This document shows positions 17,042 through 25,863 of a stretch of DNA of 64,000 nt, piece after piece. A model generated the notes under the pieces. It was not told the DNA's origin. It searched no databases and worked only from the letters and a program-made list of their open reading frames with translations. Origin of the DNA: Rhizobium anhuiense (GTDB taxonomy: Bacteria > Pseudomonadota > Alphaproteobacteria > Rhizobiales > Rhizobiaceae); the NCBI RefSeq assembly GCF_003985145.1, contig NZ_ML133541.1, forward strand, positions 1 through 64,000, read 5' to 3'. A program made the position numbers and the translations under genes. How positions within the stretch are numbered: the first letter of the stretch is position 1; every line of letters begins with the position of its first letter.

Positions 17042-17118
17042 GTCGTCCCTGTGCTTGGCGGCCTCAGGGATGATCGAATCGTTCTTGGTATCGCGTGTCG
17101 AAATGACGGCTGATCCTG

Positions 17119-17361
17119 TTAGGACGCTGCTTCTTCGCTCTCGAACATCTGCATGGGCTGGCCCGGCATGATCGTCGAGATCGCATGTTTATACACGAGC
17201 TGCGAATGGCCGTCACGGCGAAGAAGAACACAGAAATTGTCAAAAGACGTAACAACGCCCGTGAGTTTCACGCCGTTGATCAAAAAGATTGTCAGGGAAA
17301 TCTTTTGCTTGCGAACAGTATTGAGAAATAAGTCCTGCAGATTCTGAGAACGTTCCGCCAT
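17119..17361 (-). CDS. hfq: RNA chaperone Hfq
   Basis: An 80-residue Sm-like hexameric RNA chaperone that pairs small RNAs with mRNAs; in rhizobia it also affects nif gene control and symbiosis. It starts [20 protein letters not shown]. The Sm1 region contains [18 protein letters not shown] and Sm2 contains the YKHAIS motif. The chosen ATG is the family start; AAGAAGCGGCGCG precedes it. It ends 77 bases before hflX. Confidence 0.97.
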
Positions 17362-17472
17362 CGCGCCGCTTCTTTCTTTATTGCCGACCTGATCTGGTCG
17401 GTAGAATATCAATCAACCTCGCCATGCAAGACCGGCAGCACCCTCATTCCACCCGTCCAGCAAATCTTGGTA

Positions 17473-18336
17473 TCAAATCGCAATCTTTTCCGCAACGTCG
17501 AAAAAGGCTTCGCGGACTTTCTGCGAAACACTGCCCGGATGACCGTTGGCGATAGGCTGGCCATCGACGGAAACGACCGGAAAACAAATGCTTGTGGCTG
17601 CAGTCAGGAAGACCTCGCGGGCTGCGAGCATCTCGGAAACGGAGAAATTCCGCTCCGTGATTTTCAACCCGAGCTTGGCTGCGACATCCATCAATGTGGT
17701 GCGGGTAATGCCGCGCAGAATTCCGTGTTCGGCCGGCCGCGTCACCAGCGTCCCGTCCCGGTCGACGATCCAGACATTGGTCGCCGCCCCTTCCTTCACC
17801 ATGTCGTCGCCATCGACATAGATCGCCTCCTGGGCGCCGGCCTCCTTGGCTTGCTGACGGGCCATGGCATTCGGCAACAGGCCGACGGATTTGATGTCGA
17901 CGCGGTCCCAGCGATTGTCAGCAAGGGTAATCGCCTTGATGCCGTTGGCGTTCTTGGCAGCAATGATTTTGGGATCTGTGCTCTTGGCAGTGATGACAAG
18001 CGACGGCGGCGTGCCCTCGGCCGGGAAGACATGATCGCGGCGGGCGACACCGCGCGTCACCTGCATGTAGAAAAGCCCGTTGCGGACATGGTTGCGGCGC
18101 AGCGTCTGACGAATGACCTGGGTCAGCGCCGCCCGGCCCATCGGCCAGGCGATCCGCAATTCGCCGAGCGACCGGTCGAGACGGTTCAGATGGCGCGTGA
18201 GGTCGACGATGTAGCCGTGTCGGACCTCGCAGACCTCGTAGACGCCGTCGGCGAACTGATAACCGCGGTCCTCGATATGGACGCTGGCATCGGAATGCTT
18301 GACGTAGCGGCCATTCACATAGGCAATTCTCGGCAT
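17473..18336 (-). CDS. Class IV aminotransferase, D-amino acid aminotransferase type
   Basis: A 287-residue PLP enzyme of fold type IV. It starts with YVNGRYVKHSDASVHIEDRG, as in D-alanine aminotransferases. The PLP Lys is most likely in the DIKSVGLLPNAMARQQAKEAG region (near 148), and EGAATNVWIVDRDG is the cofactor-phosphate site. It sits between ntrX and hfq, the position of a D-amino acid aminotransferase gene in related rhizobia. A branched-chain or aminodeoxychorismate lyase-like role is less likely. Confidence 0.87.
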   Translation of the reverse strand: MPRIAYVNGRYVKHSDASVHIEDRGYQFADGVYEVCEVRHGYIVDLTRHLNRLDRSLGELRIAWPMGRAALTQVIRQTLRRNHVRNGLFYMQVTRGVARRDHVFPAEGTPPSLVITAKSTDPKIIAAKNANGIKAITLADNRWDRVDIKSVGLLPNAMARQQAKEAGAQEAIYVDGDDMVKEGAATNVWIVDRDGTLVTRPAEHGILRGITRTTLMDVAAKLGLKITERNFSVSEMLAAREVFLTAATSICFPVVSVDGQPIANGHPGSVSQKVREAFFDVAEKIAI

Positions 18337-18405
18337 GGGAAACCTGGTCTTCTAAGAATCAGGATGGGAAGGATGCGGCGCGGCATCCGCCGCGCCTTCG
18401 CATGA

Positions 18406-19770
18406 TCAGACGCCGAGCGACTTCAGCTTGCGATGCAGCGCCGAACGCTCCATGCCGACGAATTCCGCGGTGCGCGAGATGTTGCCGCCGAAACGGTTGA
18501 TCTGGGCGATCAGATAATCCTTCTCGAACATCTCGCGGGCTTCGCGCAACGGCAGCGTCATGATGTGATAGTCATTCTTGGCGGAAACCTTCGGCAGCAT
18601 GTCGCCGAGATCGGTCGGCAGCATGTCGGCGGTGATCGGCGCATCCGGCCCGTCGGTGCGGGCAAGGATCATCAGCCGCTCGATATTGTTGCGCAGCTGA
18701 CGGATATTGCCCGGCCAATCATGCGCCTGCAGCACCGCCATGGCGTCGTCGCCGATGCGGCGCGGACGAATGCCGGCCTGCTCTGAGATCTGGCGCATCA
18801 GCTGATCGACGAGAAAGGGAATGTCCTCGCGCCGCTCGGCAAGCGCCGGCACCCGCACCGGCACGACGGCGAGGCGATGATAGAGATCCTCGCGGAACCA
18901 GCCTTCGGCGATGCGGCTTTCGAGGTTGTAGGCGGTCGAGGAGATGATGCGGACATCGACCTTGACACGCTTGGAGCCGCCGACGCGCTCGAACTGCTGA
19001 TCGACCAGCACGCGCAGGATCTTGTTCTGCGTCTCGCGCGGCATTTCGCCGACTTCGTCGAGATAGAGGATGCCGCGATGGGCTTCCTCGAGCGCGCCGA
19101 TCTTGCGCGCCTGGCCAGGCGTGCCCTCGGTGCCGAACAGCGCCACCTCCATGCGTTCGGGCGTGATGTTGGCGGCGTTCAGCGCAACGAAGGGGCCGTT
19201 GGCACGGGTCGACTTCTTGTGGATCATCCGCGCCACCAGCTCCTTGCCGGAGCCAGAGGCGCCGAGGATCATGATGCGGCTGTTGGTCGGCGAGACCTTC
19301 TCGATTGTCTGGCGAAGCTGCGAAACGGCGACCGAGGTGCCGATCAGCTCCAGCGCATCGCCGGTGCGGCGCTTCAGCTCGGAGACCTCGCGCTTCAGCT
19401 TGGAATTCTCCAGCGCGCGTTCGGCGATCAGGATCAGCCGGTCGGCCTTGAAGGGCTTCTCGATGAAATCGAAGGCGCCGCGCTTGATCGCCGAGACGGC
19501 GGTCTCGATGTTGCCGTGGCCCGAGATCATCACGACCGGCAGTTCCGGATGGCGGGTCTTGATCTCGTCGAGCAGCGACAGGCCATCGAGCTTGCTGCCC
19601 TGCATCCAGATATCGAGGAAGATCAGCCGCGGCACGCGATCTGATATCGCCGCCAGCGCACTGTCGCTGTCGTGGGCGGTGCGCGTCTCGTGCCCCTCGT
19701 CCGAGAGAATGCCGGAAACGATCTCGCGAATATCGTGCTCGTCATCGACGACGAGAATATCAGAGGCCAT
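18406..19770 (-). CDS. ntrX: Response regulator NtrX
   Basis: A 454-residue NtrC-family regulator paired with NtrY, linked to nitrogen metabolism and envelope/redox traits in alphaproteobacteria. The receiver domain has D53 as phosphoacceptor. The AAA+ domain has Walker A GASGSGKE (170-177) and LYLDEVGEMP. The C-terminal Fis-type HTH ends RTAEFVGMERSALHRKL. The loop where GAFTGA is expected reads GTEGTPGQ (213-220), so sigma-54 contact is probably lost, as reported for NtrX proteins. The start overlaps the ntrY end by 11 bases, so the pair is coupled. Confidence 0.95.
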   Translation of the reverse strand: MASDILVVDDEHDIREIVSGILSDEGHETRTAHDSDSALAAISDRVPRLIFLDIWMQGSKLDGLSLLDEIKTRHPELPVVMISGHGNIETAVSAIKRGAFDFIEKPFKADRLILIAERALENSKLKREVSELKRRTGDALELIGTSVAVSQLRQTIEKVSPTNSRIMILGASGSGKELVARMIHKKSTRANGPFVALNAANITPERMEVALFGTEGTPGQARKIGALEEAHRGILYLDEVGEMPRETQNKILRVLVDQQFERVGGSKRVKVDVRIISSTAYNLESRIAEGWFREDLYHRLAVVPVRVPALAERREDIPFLVDQLMRQISEQAGIRPRRIGDDAMAVLQAHDWPGNIRQLRNNIERLMILARTDGPDAPITADMLPTDLGDMLPKVSAKNDYHIMTLPLREAREMFEKDYLIAQINRFGGNISRTAEFVGMERSALHRKLKSLGV

Positions 19771-22030
19771 AAACGCTTTCCTTGTCATTGGCTGCGGGAG
19801 CAGCAGGCGACGGATCCAGGCGTGGCAGATGCACGCGGATCATGGCCCCTCTTCCCCGGTCAAAATCGGCGGGCGCATCATGCAGCTCGAGCTGCCCGCC
19901 ATGTTCCTCGATGATCTTCTTGACGATGGCGAGGCCGAGGCCGGTGCCCTTCTCCCGCATCGTCATATAGGGCTCCAGAATGCTGTGGCGGTTCTCCACC
20001 GGCAGGCCGCGGCCATTGTCGATCACGTCGACGGTGAAGCGGTCGCGGCTGGTATCGAGTGCGGCGCGGACGAGAATCTTGCGTTCGTCCCGTTCGTCGC
20101 TCGGCACGGCCTCGATCGCTTCGACGGCATTCTTGATGAGATTTCCGAAAGCCTGGCCGAGCATGCGGCTGTCGAACAGGCCCTCCAGCGGCTGGTCGCC
20201 GAAATCCTGCGCGAAGGTGACGTGATGATTGCCCATCTCGCGCAGGAAGATCGCGTCGCGCAAGATATCGCGCAAGTCGCCCGGCTCCTTGGTCGGCTTC
20301 GGCATGCGGGCGAAGGCGGAGAATTCGTCGACCATACGGCCGATATCGCCGACCTGGCGGATGATCGTATCGGTGCACTGGTCGAAGACGGTCCGGTCGC
20401 CCTGGTCGATCTGCTTGCCGTAGCGGCGCTGGATGCGCTCGGCGGACAGCTGGATCGGCGTCAGCGGGTTCTTGATCTCATGGGCGATTCGTCTTGCGAC
20501 GTCGCCCCAGGCAGTCGAGCGCTGGGCGATGACGAGATCGGTGATGTCGTCGAGCGTGATCACGTAGGACTCGCTCATGTCGCGCACTTCTTCGCGGGTG
20601 ACCTGCACGCTCAGCGTCCGCACGGTGCCGCCGCGCACCAGCGCGATCTGCTTGCGGAAATCGCCGCGATGACGCGCCGCCGCCTCGCTCAGTACCTGAT
20701 CGACCTCGGGCGCGATGTCGGCCAGCTGCTTTCCGAGCATCTCGTCGGCCGACAGCGACATCAGCGTCTCGGCCGAACTGTTGACGATGGCGATGCGGCG
20801 GTCCTGCTCGACGCCGATGACGGCGGCGGTGACGCCCGACAGCACCGCTTCGATGAAGCGGCGGCGGTCGTCGACCTCGTCCTTGGCTTCGAGGATCTCA
20901 TCGCGCTGGGTGCGGATTTCCGAAATCATCTTGTTGAAGGTGCGCGAGAGATTGGCGACATCGCCATCGACCGCGTGCACCGGCACGACGATATCCATAT
21001 TGCCCGATGCAACGCTGTCGGCCGCCGTGATCAAGAGGCGGATCGGCCGGACGATGCGGTCGGCGACGGCGATCGCAGTCCAGATCGCCGCCAGAAGCAC
21101 GATCAGCGCAAAGCCGATGTAAAGCACGGCAAAGGCGACCTGCAGCGAGAAGCGGTTCGCCTCCATCGAACGGTATTCGGTGGCGTTCTCCTCCATCATG
21201 CGCATGGCGCCCATGACCTTGGGATCGACGGCGCGCACGGTATAGAGAAAGGTGCCCTGGATGGCATCGAGCTTGATGATGGCGCCGACGAGATTGGTGA
21301 CGCCGGGCGGAATCAGCGTCGGCTGGCCGGCCGCGGCCTTTTCCAGCGCATCCTGCGGAATGGCCGGCAGCGGCTTTTCGGTGGCGATGTCGGCCTGGAC
21401 GTTCACGGAACCGTCGCGCTCGACGAGGAAGGCGCCGAGCAGGCCGCGTCCCCTCGCCTGGCGCGTCATCAATTCGGCGAAACCCGTCCTGTCGAGGCTG
21501 TAGAGCGCGCGGTTGCGCTCCAGGTCGTTGGCCATGGAAACCGTCTGCCCCTGCAGGTAGCTGGCGTTCTCCATCATGTAGGCCTGGCCGATATTGCGCG
21601 ACGAGCTGACGATCGACTGGGTGCGCAGCGCGAACCAGCGGTCGAGGCCGGCATTCAGCGTGATACTGGCGAAGATGGCGACGAGGATCGCCGGCGTGAT
21701 GGCGACGATCGAAAAAAGCACGACGATGCGGATATGCAGGCGCGCGGCAGCCCGGCCGCGGGTACGCGCCTTGAGCAACCGTGCCACCTCGCGGCCGATC
21801 AGGGCGAGCAGCGTCAGGACGAAGAAGGAATTGACGATCACCGAGGTGATAACGACATGCGAAGTCGGCGCGATCGGCGTGAAGCCGAGCAGCACGAAAA
21901 GTGTCGCCGTCGCGCAGAGCAGCGCGCCGCCGGCAAGCACCAGGCCGGGCACGGCGAAAAGGGCGCGGCGATCGGTCACCGTCGTCACCGTCTCGCTCGC
22001 CGCCGCCGGCGATACCCCATCCTGCGTCAT
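19760..22030 (-). CDS. ntrY: Sensor histidine kinase NtrY
   Basis: A 756-residue membrane kinase for NtrX. Hydrophobic segments lie at about 25-50, 60-82, 100-122 and 300-324. A periplasmic domain (125-295), HAMP (325-380), PAS (390-500) and HisKA/HATPase follow, with the phospho-His at H517 in RRIAHEIKNPLTPIQ. The C-terminus has the ATP-lid DNGRGLP and GTGLGLAIVKKI motifs. ATG at 22030 is preferred because upstream extension lacks family similarity. In close relatives the gene directly upstream is ntrC; here it is replaced by an 11-kb interposed segment. Confidence 0.95.
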   Translation of the reverse strand: MTQDGVSPAAASETVTTVTDRRALFAVPGLVLAGGALLCATATLFVLLGFTPIAPTSHVVITSVIVNSFFVLTLLALIGREVARLLKARTRGRAAARLHIRIVVLFSIVAITPAILVAIFASITLNAGLDRWFALRTQSIVSSSRNIGQAYMMENASYLQGQTVSMANDLERNRALYSLDRTGFAELMTRQARGRGLLGAFLVERDGSVNVQADIATEKPLPAIPQDALEKAAAGQPTLIPPGVTNLVGAIIKLDAIQGTFLYTVRAVDPKVMGAMRMMEENATEYRSMEANRFSLQVAFAVLYIGFALIVLLAAIWTAIAVADRIVRPIRLLITAADSVASGNMDIVVPVHAVDGDVANLSRTFNKMISEIRTQRDEILEAKDEVDDRRRFIEAVLSGVTAAVIGVEQDRRIAIVNSSAETLMSLSADEMLGKQLADIAPEVDQVLSEAAARHRGDFRKQIALVRGGTVRTLSVQVTREEVRDMSESYVITLDDITDLVIAQRSTAWGDVARRIAHEIKNPLTPIQLSAERIQRRYGKQIDQGDRTVFDQCTDTIIRQVGDIGRMVDEFSAFARMPKPTKEPGDLRDILRDAIFLREMGNHHVTFAQDFGDQPLEGLFDSRMLGQAFGNLIKNAVEAIEAVPSDERDERKILVRAALDTSRDRFTVDVIDNGRGLPVENRHSILEPYMTMREKGTGLGLAIVKKIIEEHGGQLELHDAPADFDRGRGAMIRVHLPRLDPSPAAPAANDKESVYGL

Positions 22031-22380
22031 TCGGCCTCTCTTCAGGCGGCACCTGCCGCCCTCGCCATCGATCGAAACCAAGCAACGCCGGCTCAGAAAG
22101 CCAGCGCGCAACGACTCGATCGGGAGCGAAATACCTAAACCCTTGCGTGACCTTTAAGCAACGCATTGTGGCGAAAATGCAACGCACCCCGTCACATTGT
22201 CAAGCCGCGCCACCTCGTTCTGCGACGGTATCCACGTCCAGTCTGACGCCCGGCCGCGAGCGCCCGGTCCATTCCAGTGATGTGCCGTTGTCTGCAATCC
22301 AGCAAAGCTTTGCCAGCCCCAGCAAACTTTCGGGAGATTGGCGCGTTAACATCGCGCATTTCGACAGACAGGGACCGCAG
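22031..22380. other. Divergent intergenic region of ntrY and the DUF1206 gene
   Basis: No gene is seen. It must hold the ntrY promoter, because ntrC no longer precedes it, and that of the DUF1206 gene. An exact 8-base direct repeat GCAACGCA occurs at 22158-22165 and 22179-22186, 21 bases apart (two helical turns), a spacing compatible with a regulator site. The left junction of the interposed segment probably lies here. Confidence 0.5.
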
Positions 22381-23199
22381 ATGATCAAAGGATCTCGATT
22401 TGATATGCTTGCCAAAGGCGGCTACGCGGCACGCGGCATCGTCTTTCTGCTTGTAGCGGGGCTTGCCCTCTTCTCCGGCGTGACAGGCGGCCGGCCCGAG
22501 ACGAAATCGGCGCTTTCGACGCTCCTTGGGCAGCCGCTCGGCCGCGTCTGGGTCGGAGTGATCGGCCTCGGCCTTCTCGGATTTGTTGCCTGGAGGCTTG
22601 CCCAATCGCTGGCGGATACAGACGGCCACGGGAGGGACGCAAAAGCATTGGCGATTCGGGCCGCCCTCTTCGGCAGTGCCATCACTTACCTCGGAGTTGC
22701 CGGCTATGCCCTTGGAAATGCTCTTTTCCCGGGGGGCGCCAGCGAGGGTTCGGGTGAGAAGGGCCTGGCGGGATGGATCATGTCGCAGCCGTTCGGTTCC
22801 TACCTTGCGATCGCCGTAGGCGTAGGTTTTGTCATCGGCGGCGTCGTGACAGCTGTGAAGGGCATCACCAGGAAGTTCGAGCGCTACCTTCGGGTCCCTG
22901 ACAACAAGGGTATCGTGACGTTCGTATGCATTTACGGCCTGGTCGCCCGCGGCGTAGTCTTCGCGGTTACAGGAATACTTTTCGCCTATGCAGGTTTCCG
23001 GGTGGATCCCAGACAGGCCGGCAGCATGGGCGATGCTCTGGAATGGCTCCAACAGCTTCCGCTCGGGTCATTTCTGTACATCGCCGTCGCCGTTGGCTTG
23101 GCGGCTTTCGGAATCTACAATCTTGTAGAGGCACGGTACCGCATCGTCCGGAGTCCATCGATAGCCGAGGCGAAGCGTTCGATCTCGGTGGCGGGTTAA
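22381..23199 (+). CDS. DUF1206 integral membrane protein
   Basis: A 272-residue inner-membrane protein with three DUF1206 repeats, each a pair of helices. They begin near ARGIVFLLVAGLALFSG (18-34), AITYLGVAGYALGNALF (100-116) and ARGVVFAVTGILFAYAGF (184-201). Function is unknown; the family is frequent in stress-related gene sets. The ATG is chosen because the first repeat starts shortly after it and AGGGACC lies upstream. First gene of the segment separating ntrY from ntrC. Confidence 0.87.
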   Translation: MIKGSRFDMLAKGGYAARGIVFLLVAGLALFSGVTGGRPETKSALSTLLGQPLGRVWVGVIGLGLLGFVAWRLAQSLADTDGHGRDAKALAIRAALFGSAITYLGVAGYALGNALFPGGASEGSGEKGLAGWIMSQPFGSYLAIAVGVGFVIGGVVTAVKGITRKFERYLRVPDNKGIVTFVCIYGLVARGVVFAVTGILFAYAGFRVDPRQAGSMGDALEWLQQLPLGSFLYIAVAVGLAAFGIYNLVEARYRIVRSPSIAEAKRSISVAG

Positions 23200-23288
23200 C
23201 GTCGCTTTGCCAGCGGCAAGGTGCCGATATACCGAGGTTGAGCCGGCAGAAACTGCGTCCGCAATGGCGAGGGCGGGACATACCGGCG

Positions 23289-24659
23289 TCAGGGGTGAGC
23301 CACAGGCAGGTTTATTTCAACCTGAACACCTTCGCTCCGCGCGACTCGCGGAGACACCATCTTCACATCGGCTCCGATGCGATCGGCGATGGCCGTGACA
23401 ATGGCAAGCCCTACACCGCTTCCCCCGATTTTGACATTCCCCCGCTCAAAGCGCTGCATCAGTCTGTTTATGGCATCGGGGGACAGCGTCGGGCCGTCAT
23501 TGGCAACGATCAGCAGGCCGCCCCGCTGAAGTGAAACCTCGACCTTTCCATCTTGCGCTCCGTGTTTCAGCGCGTTCTCAACCAGATTGCGGCAGAGAAT
23601 ACCGACTGCGTCCGGATCCAGCATCGAAAGCACCGGCACCATCGGCACTGTCAACGAGACTCGTCCCTCTCCGGCCCGGGCAAAATCCTGAAGAACCATC
23701 TGCAGGACGGTTCTGAGATCGGAAGGCTCGTCACTTTGCAGACGTCCACCCTCGGCACGAGCAAGCTGCATCAGTTTTTCCGATATGCGCATCAACCGCT
23801 TCAGCGTAGTCTCGATCTCCGTCGCCCGCTGGCTCGTCAGCTTTTCCTTGGTTTCAGAGCGAATGCGTTGCGCCTGCGCGATTGCGCCGGCCACCGGCGT
23901 ACGAAGCTCGTGCGCGGCATTCGCAGCAAATGCGCGCTCGGCGTGGAACGCTGCTGTCAGGCGGTCGAGAAGCTGGTTGACACCTGCCGAAATCGGAAGA
24001 AGCTCGGTTGGCAGGCCACTGTCGGTGACGGGCGACAAGTCCTGCGCGCCGCGATTGGCCAGTTCCTGCCTGAGTGCGCGCACCGGGCGCAAGGAGCGGC
24101 GCACCGCGAAATAGATTGCGAGCAGGCTGAGAGGGATCACGACGATCAGCGGCAGGACGAGACCCAGCAGCATCTTGCGTGACAATTCCGTGCGATGGTC
24201 GAGCGGTTCGGCAACGGCAATTGTCAGGTTGCCGTCGAAGCTCGCATCGTAATAGAGCTGGTGCGTTTCGGTTCGAAGAAAGCCTCGCTTCGTGAACGGC
24301 GGGAAGCTTGAGGCATCAGCACCCTTCGAACCGAGCAGCACCTGCCCGTTTTGATCACGCACGATGAAGCTTACGTCTTCGCCGTAGCGTGCCTCTCGGC
24401 CGAGGCGTGCATCACCGTCGTCGTCCTCAACATTGTCGTCGTGGTCAGTCGCATCGCGGTTTTGATGGCCTTCGCGCAGGTCGTGCCGGGCAATCGGCAA
24501 AATGCGCTGCGCTGTGGCCTTCAGCCCATCGTCGAACACCTCTTCCATCTGCCCGCCTAGGCGGTGCGCCGTCACGGCTGCCGCCGCAAGCCACAGCAGC
24601 GTCACCGAAAGGCCGAGGGCGAGCGCCAGGCGCGTCTGCAGCGAAGCGCCGATTCTCAT
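23289..24659 (-). CDS. Two-component sensor histidine kinase (QseC/PmrB-like) with Asp/His-rich periplasmic loop
   Basis: A 456-residue membrane kinase. Transmembrane segments at 13-31 and 166-186 flank a periplasmic sensor domain. HAMP follows, then HisKA with H250 in AAHELRTPVAG, and an HATPase domain ending GSGVGLAIVTAIADRIGA. Residues 59-85 of the sensor loop are strikingly rich in His and Asp/Glu, suggesting binding of a metal or cationic ligand. It overlaps the response regulator by four bases (ATGA). The pair is divergent from the DUF2271/reductase genes and most likely controls them. Confidence 0.9.
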   Translation of the reverse strand: MRIGASLQTRLALALGLSVTLLWLAAAAVTAHRLGGQMEEVFDDGLKATAQRILPIARHDLREGHQNRDATDHDDNVEDDDGDARLGREARYGEDVSFIVRDQNGQVLLGSKGADASSFPPFTKRGFLRTETHQLYYDASFDGNLTIAVAEPLDHRTELSRKMLLGLVLPLIVVIPLSLLAIYFAVRRSLRPVRALRQELANRGAQDLSPVTDSGLPTELLPISAGVNQLLDRLTAAFHAERAFAANAAHELRTPVAGAIAQAQRIRSETKEKLTSQRATEIETTLKRLMRISEKLMQLARAEGGRLQSDEPSDLRTVLQMVLQDFARAGEGRVSLTVPMVPVLSMLDPDAVGILCRNLVENALKHGAQDGKVEVSLQRGGLLIVANDGPTLSPDAINRLMQRFERGNVKIGGSGVGLAIVTAIADRIGADVKMVSPRVARSEGVQVEINLPVAHP

Positions 24660-25315
24660 GGCCGCCCCAGACGATAGCCGAGCCCGCGCTCGGTCTCGAT
24701 CACATGCGTGCCGAGCTTCTTGCGCAACCGGCTGACGTGGACCTCGATGGCGTTGCTGTCGATTTCCCTATCGAAGGAATAGAGCCGCTCTTCGAGTTGC
24801 GCCTTCGAAAGAAGCTGGGCGGGACGTTGCAGGAAGGCCTCAAACAAGACCCATTCTCGCGCCGTCAGAACCACAGCCTTGCCATTCACCGTGATGCTTC
24901 TGGCGGCGAGGTCGATGGCAAGCGGGCCGAGCGTGATGTTGGGATTGGGATTGCCGGCATAACGGCGCGCCACCGACCCGATCCGCGCCGAAAGCTCCGC
25001 GAGATCGAAGGGCTTCACCATGTAATCGTCGGCGCCGGCGTTCAATCCGGCAATACGGTCGGAGACCTGATCGAGCGCGGTCAGGATCATGACAGGTGTC
25101 ACGTCACCCCGCCCGCGCAACGCCTTCAGGAAGGGAATGCCAAGCCCATCGGGCAGCATCAGATCGAGCAGCACCAGATCGTAGGCAGCGGCAACGATCG
25201 CATCGTTTGCCTGGTCGAGCCGGTTAACCCAATCGACGGAATGTCCGTCGGCGGCGATCTGGTCGCGAATAGCCGCGCCCAGCGCCGTATCGTCCTCGAT
25301 TAGCAGAACCCGCAT
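24656..25315 (-). CDS. OmpR/PhoB-family response regulator
   Basis: A 219-residue regulator. The receiver domain has acidic pocket E7-D8-D9 (IEDD), phosphoacceptor D51 (LLDLMLPDG) and K101 (MVKPFD). The C-terminal winged helix ends with RLRKKLGTHVIETERGLGYR. ATG at 25315 follows the family start rather than the codon seven residues upstream. It is translated just ahead of its kinase. The 199-base region between it and the divergent secreted-protein gene should carry its binding sites. Confidence 0.92.
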   Translation of the reverse strand: MRVLLIEDDTALGAAIRDQIAADGHSVDWVNRLDQANDAIVAAAYDLVLLDLMLPDGLGIPFLKALRGRGDVTPVMILTALDQVSDRIAGLNAGADDYMVKPFDLAELSARIGSVARRYAGNPNPNITLGPLAIDLAARSITVNGKAVVLTAREWVLFEAFLQRPAQLLSKAQLEERLYSFDREIDSNAIEVHVSRLRKKLGTHVIETERGLGYRLGRP

Positions 25316-25514
25316 CGCTTTTTCCGTTTCTCTCATCTCCTAGTCCACCGGCCAACTTACGGGAAGCTGAAGCAATGTCGCGCCGTTTGTCAGGTACCGG
25401 TCAGTTTAGGACGCGATTGAGACGCTCGAAACGAGAGGAAGGTCGTCCCGCTCGATGAACGCTGCGCGGATCGCTGCCCCTCTCCCGAGCAAGATGCCCA
25501 ACCGGAGATCACAT

Positions 25515-25835
25515 ATGATGTACCGCAATATTCTTCTGGCCGCATACGCCAGCATCGGCTTCTTCGCCGCCTTCGGCAGTCAAGCCATGCCCTTCCCCCC
25601 ACTGACGACGAGCGCCGGCACGGTATTGGCCGGTTACCAAGAAAGCGACGACGATGATCACCAGAAGGAACTGCAGCGCCGGCATGACGACGACGGCCGT
25701 TATGCCGCCGATGACTGCGAAGACGAGGATGTCGAGGCCTGCGGTCGGGGCAGCGCGGCGCAGCAACTGAACGCCACTCCGCCAAACAACGGCCTATTCA
25801 CACCTGGTTCCAGGCCGCAAGCCCAGACGAACTGA
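25515..25835 (+). CDS. Small secreted acidic protein of unknown function
   Basis: A 106-residue protein with a probable Sec signal peptide (MMYRNILLAAYASIGFFAAF, cleavage likely after SQA near residue 24). The mature part has a dense Asp/His cluster (ESDDDDHQKELQRRHDDD) and two Cys in the acidic segment DDCEDEDVEAC. I do not recognise a family. Position directly after the divergent two-component promoter and before the DUF2271 gene suggests a periplasmic accessory, perhaps a metal or ligand binder. Two adjacent ATG codons are possible starts. The opposite strand is also open but reads as a shadow. Confidence 0.6.
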   Translation: MMYRNILLAAYASIGFFAAFGSQAMPFPPLTTSAGTVLAGYQESDDDDHQKELQRRHDDDGRYAADDCEDEDVEACGRGSAAQQLNATPPNNGLFTPGSRPQAQTN

Positions 25836-25863
25836 AGCGCCAGTCCTGCCAAGGAGAATATCG

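Noticed and set aside
19070..22138. Very long plus-strand frame (1022 codons) opposite ntrY/ntrX
   Set aside because: Composition is that of a shadow frame opposite GC-rich genes; ntrX and ntrY have all expected motifs on the other strand.
25509..25766. Hydrophobic minus-strand frame opposite the small acidic secreted protein
   Set aside because: Its hydrophobicity is the complement of Asp codons. The plus strand has a signal peptide, start site and operon context.
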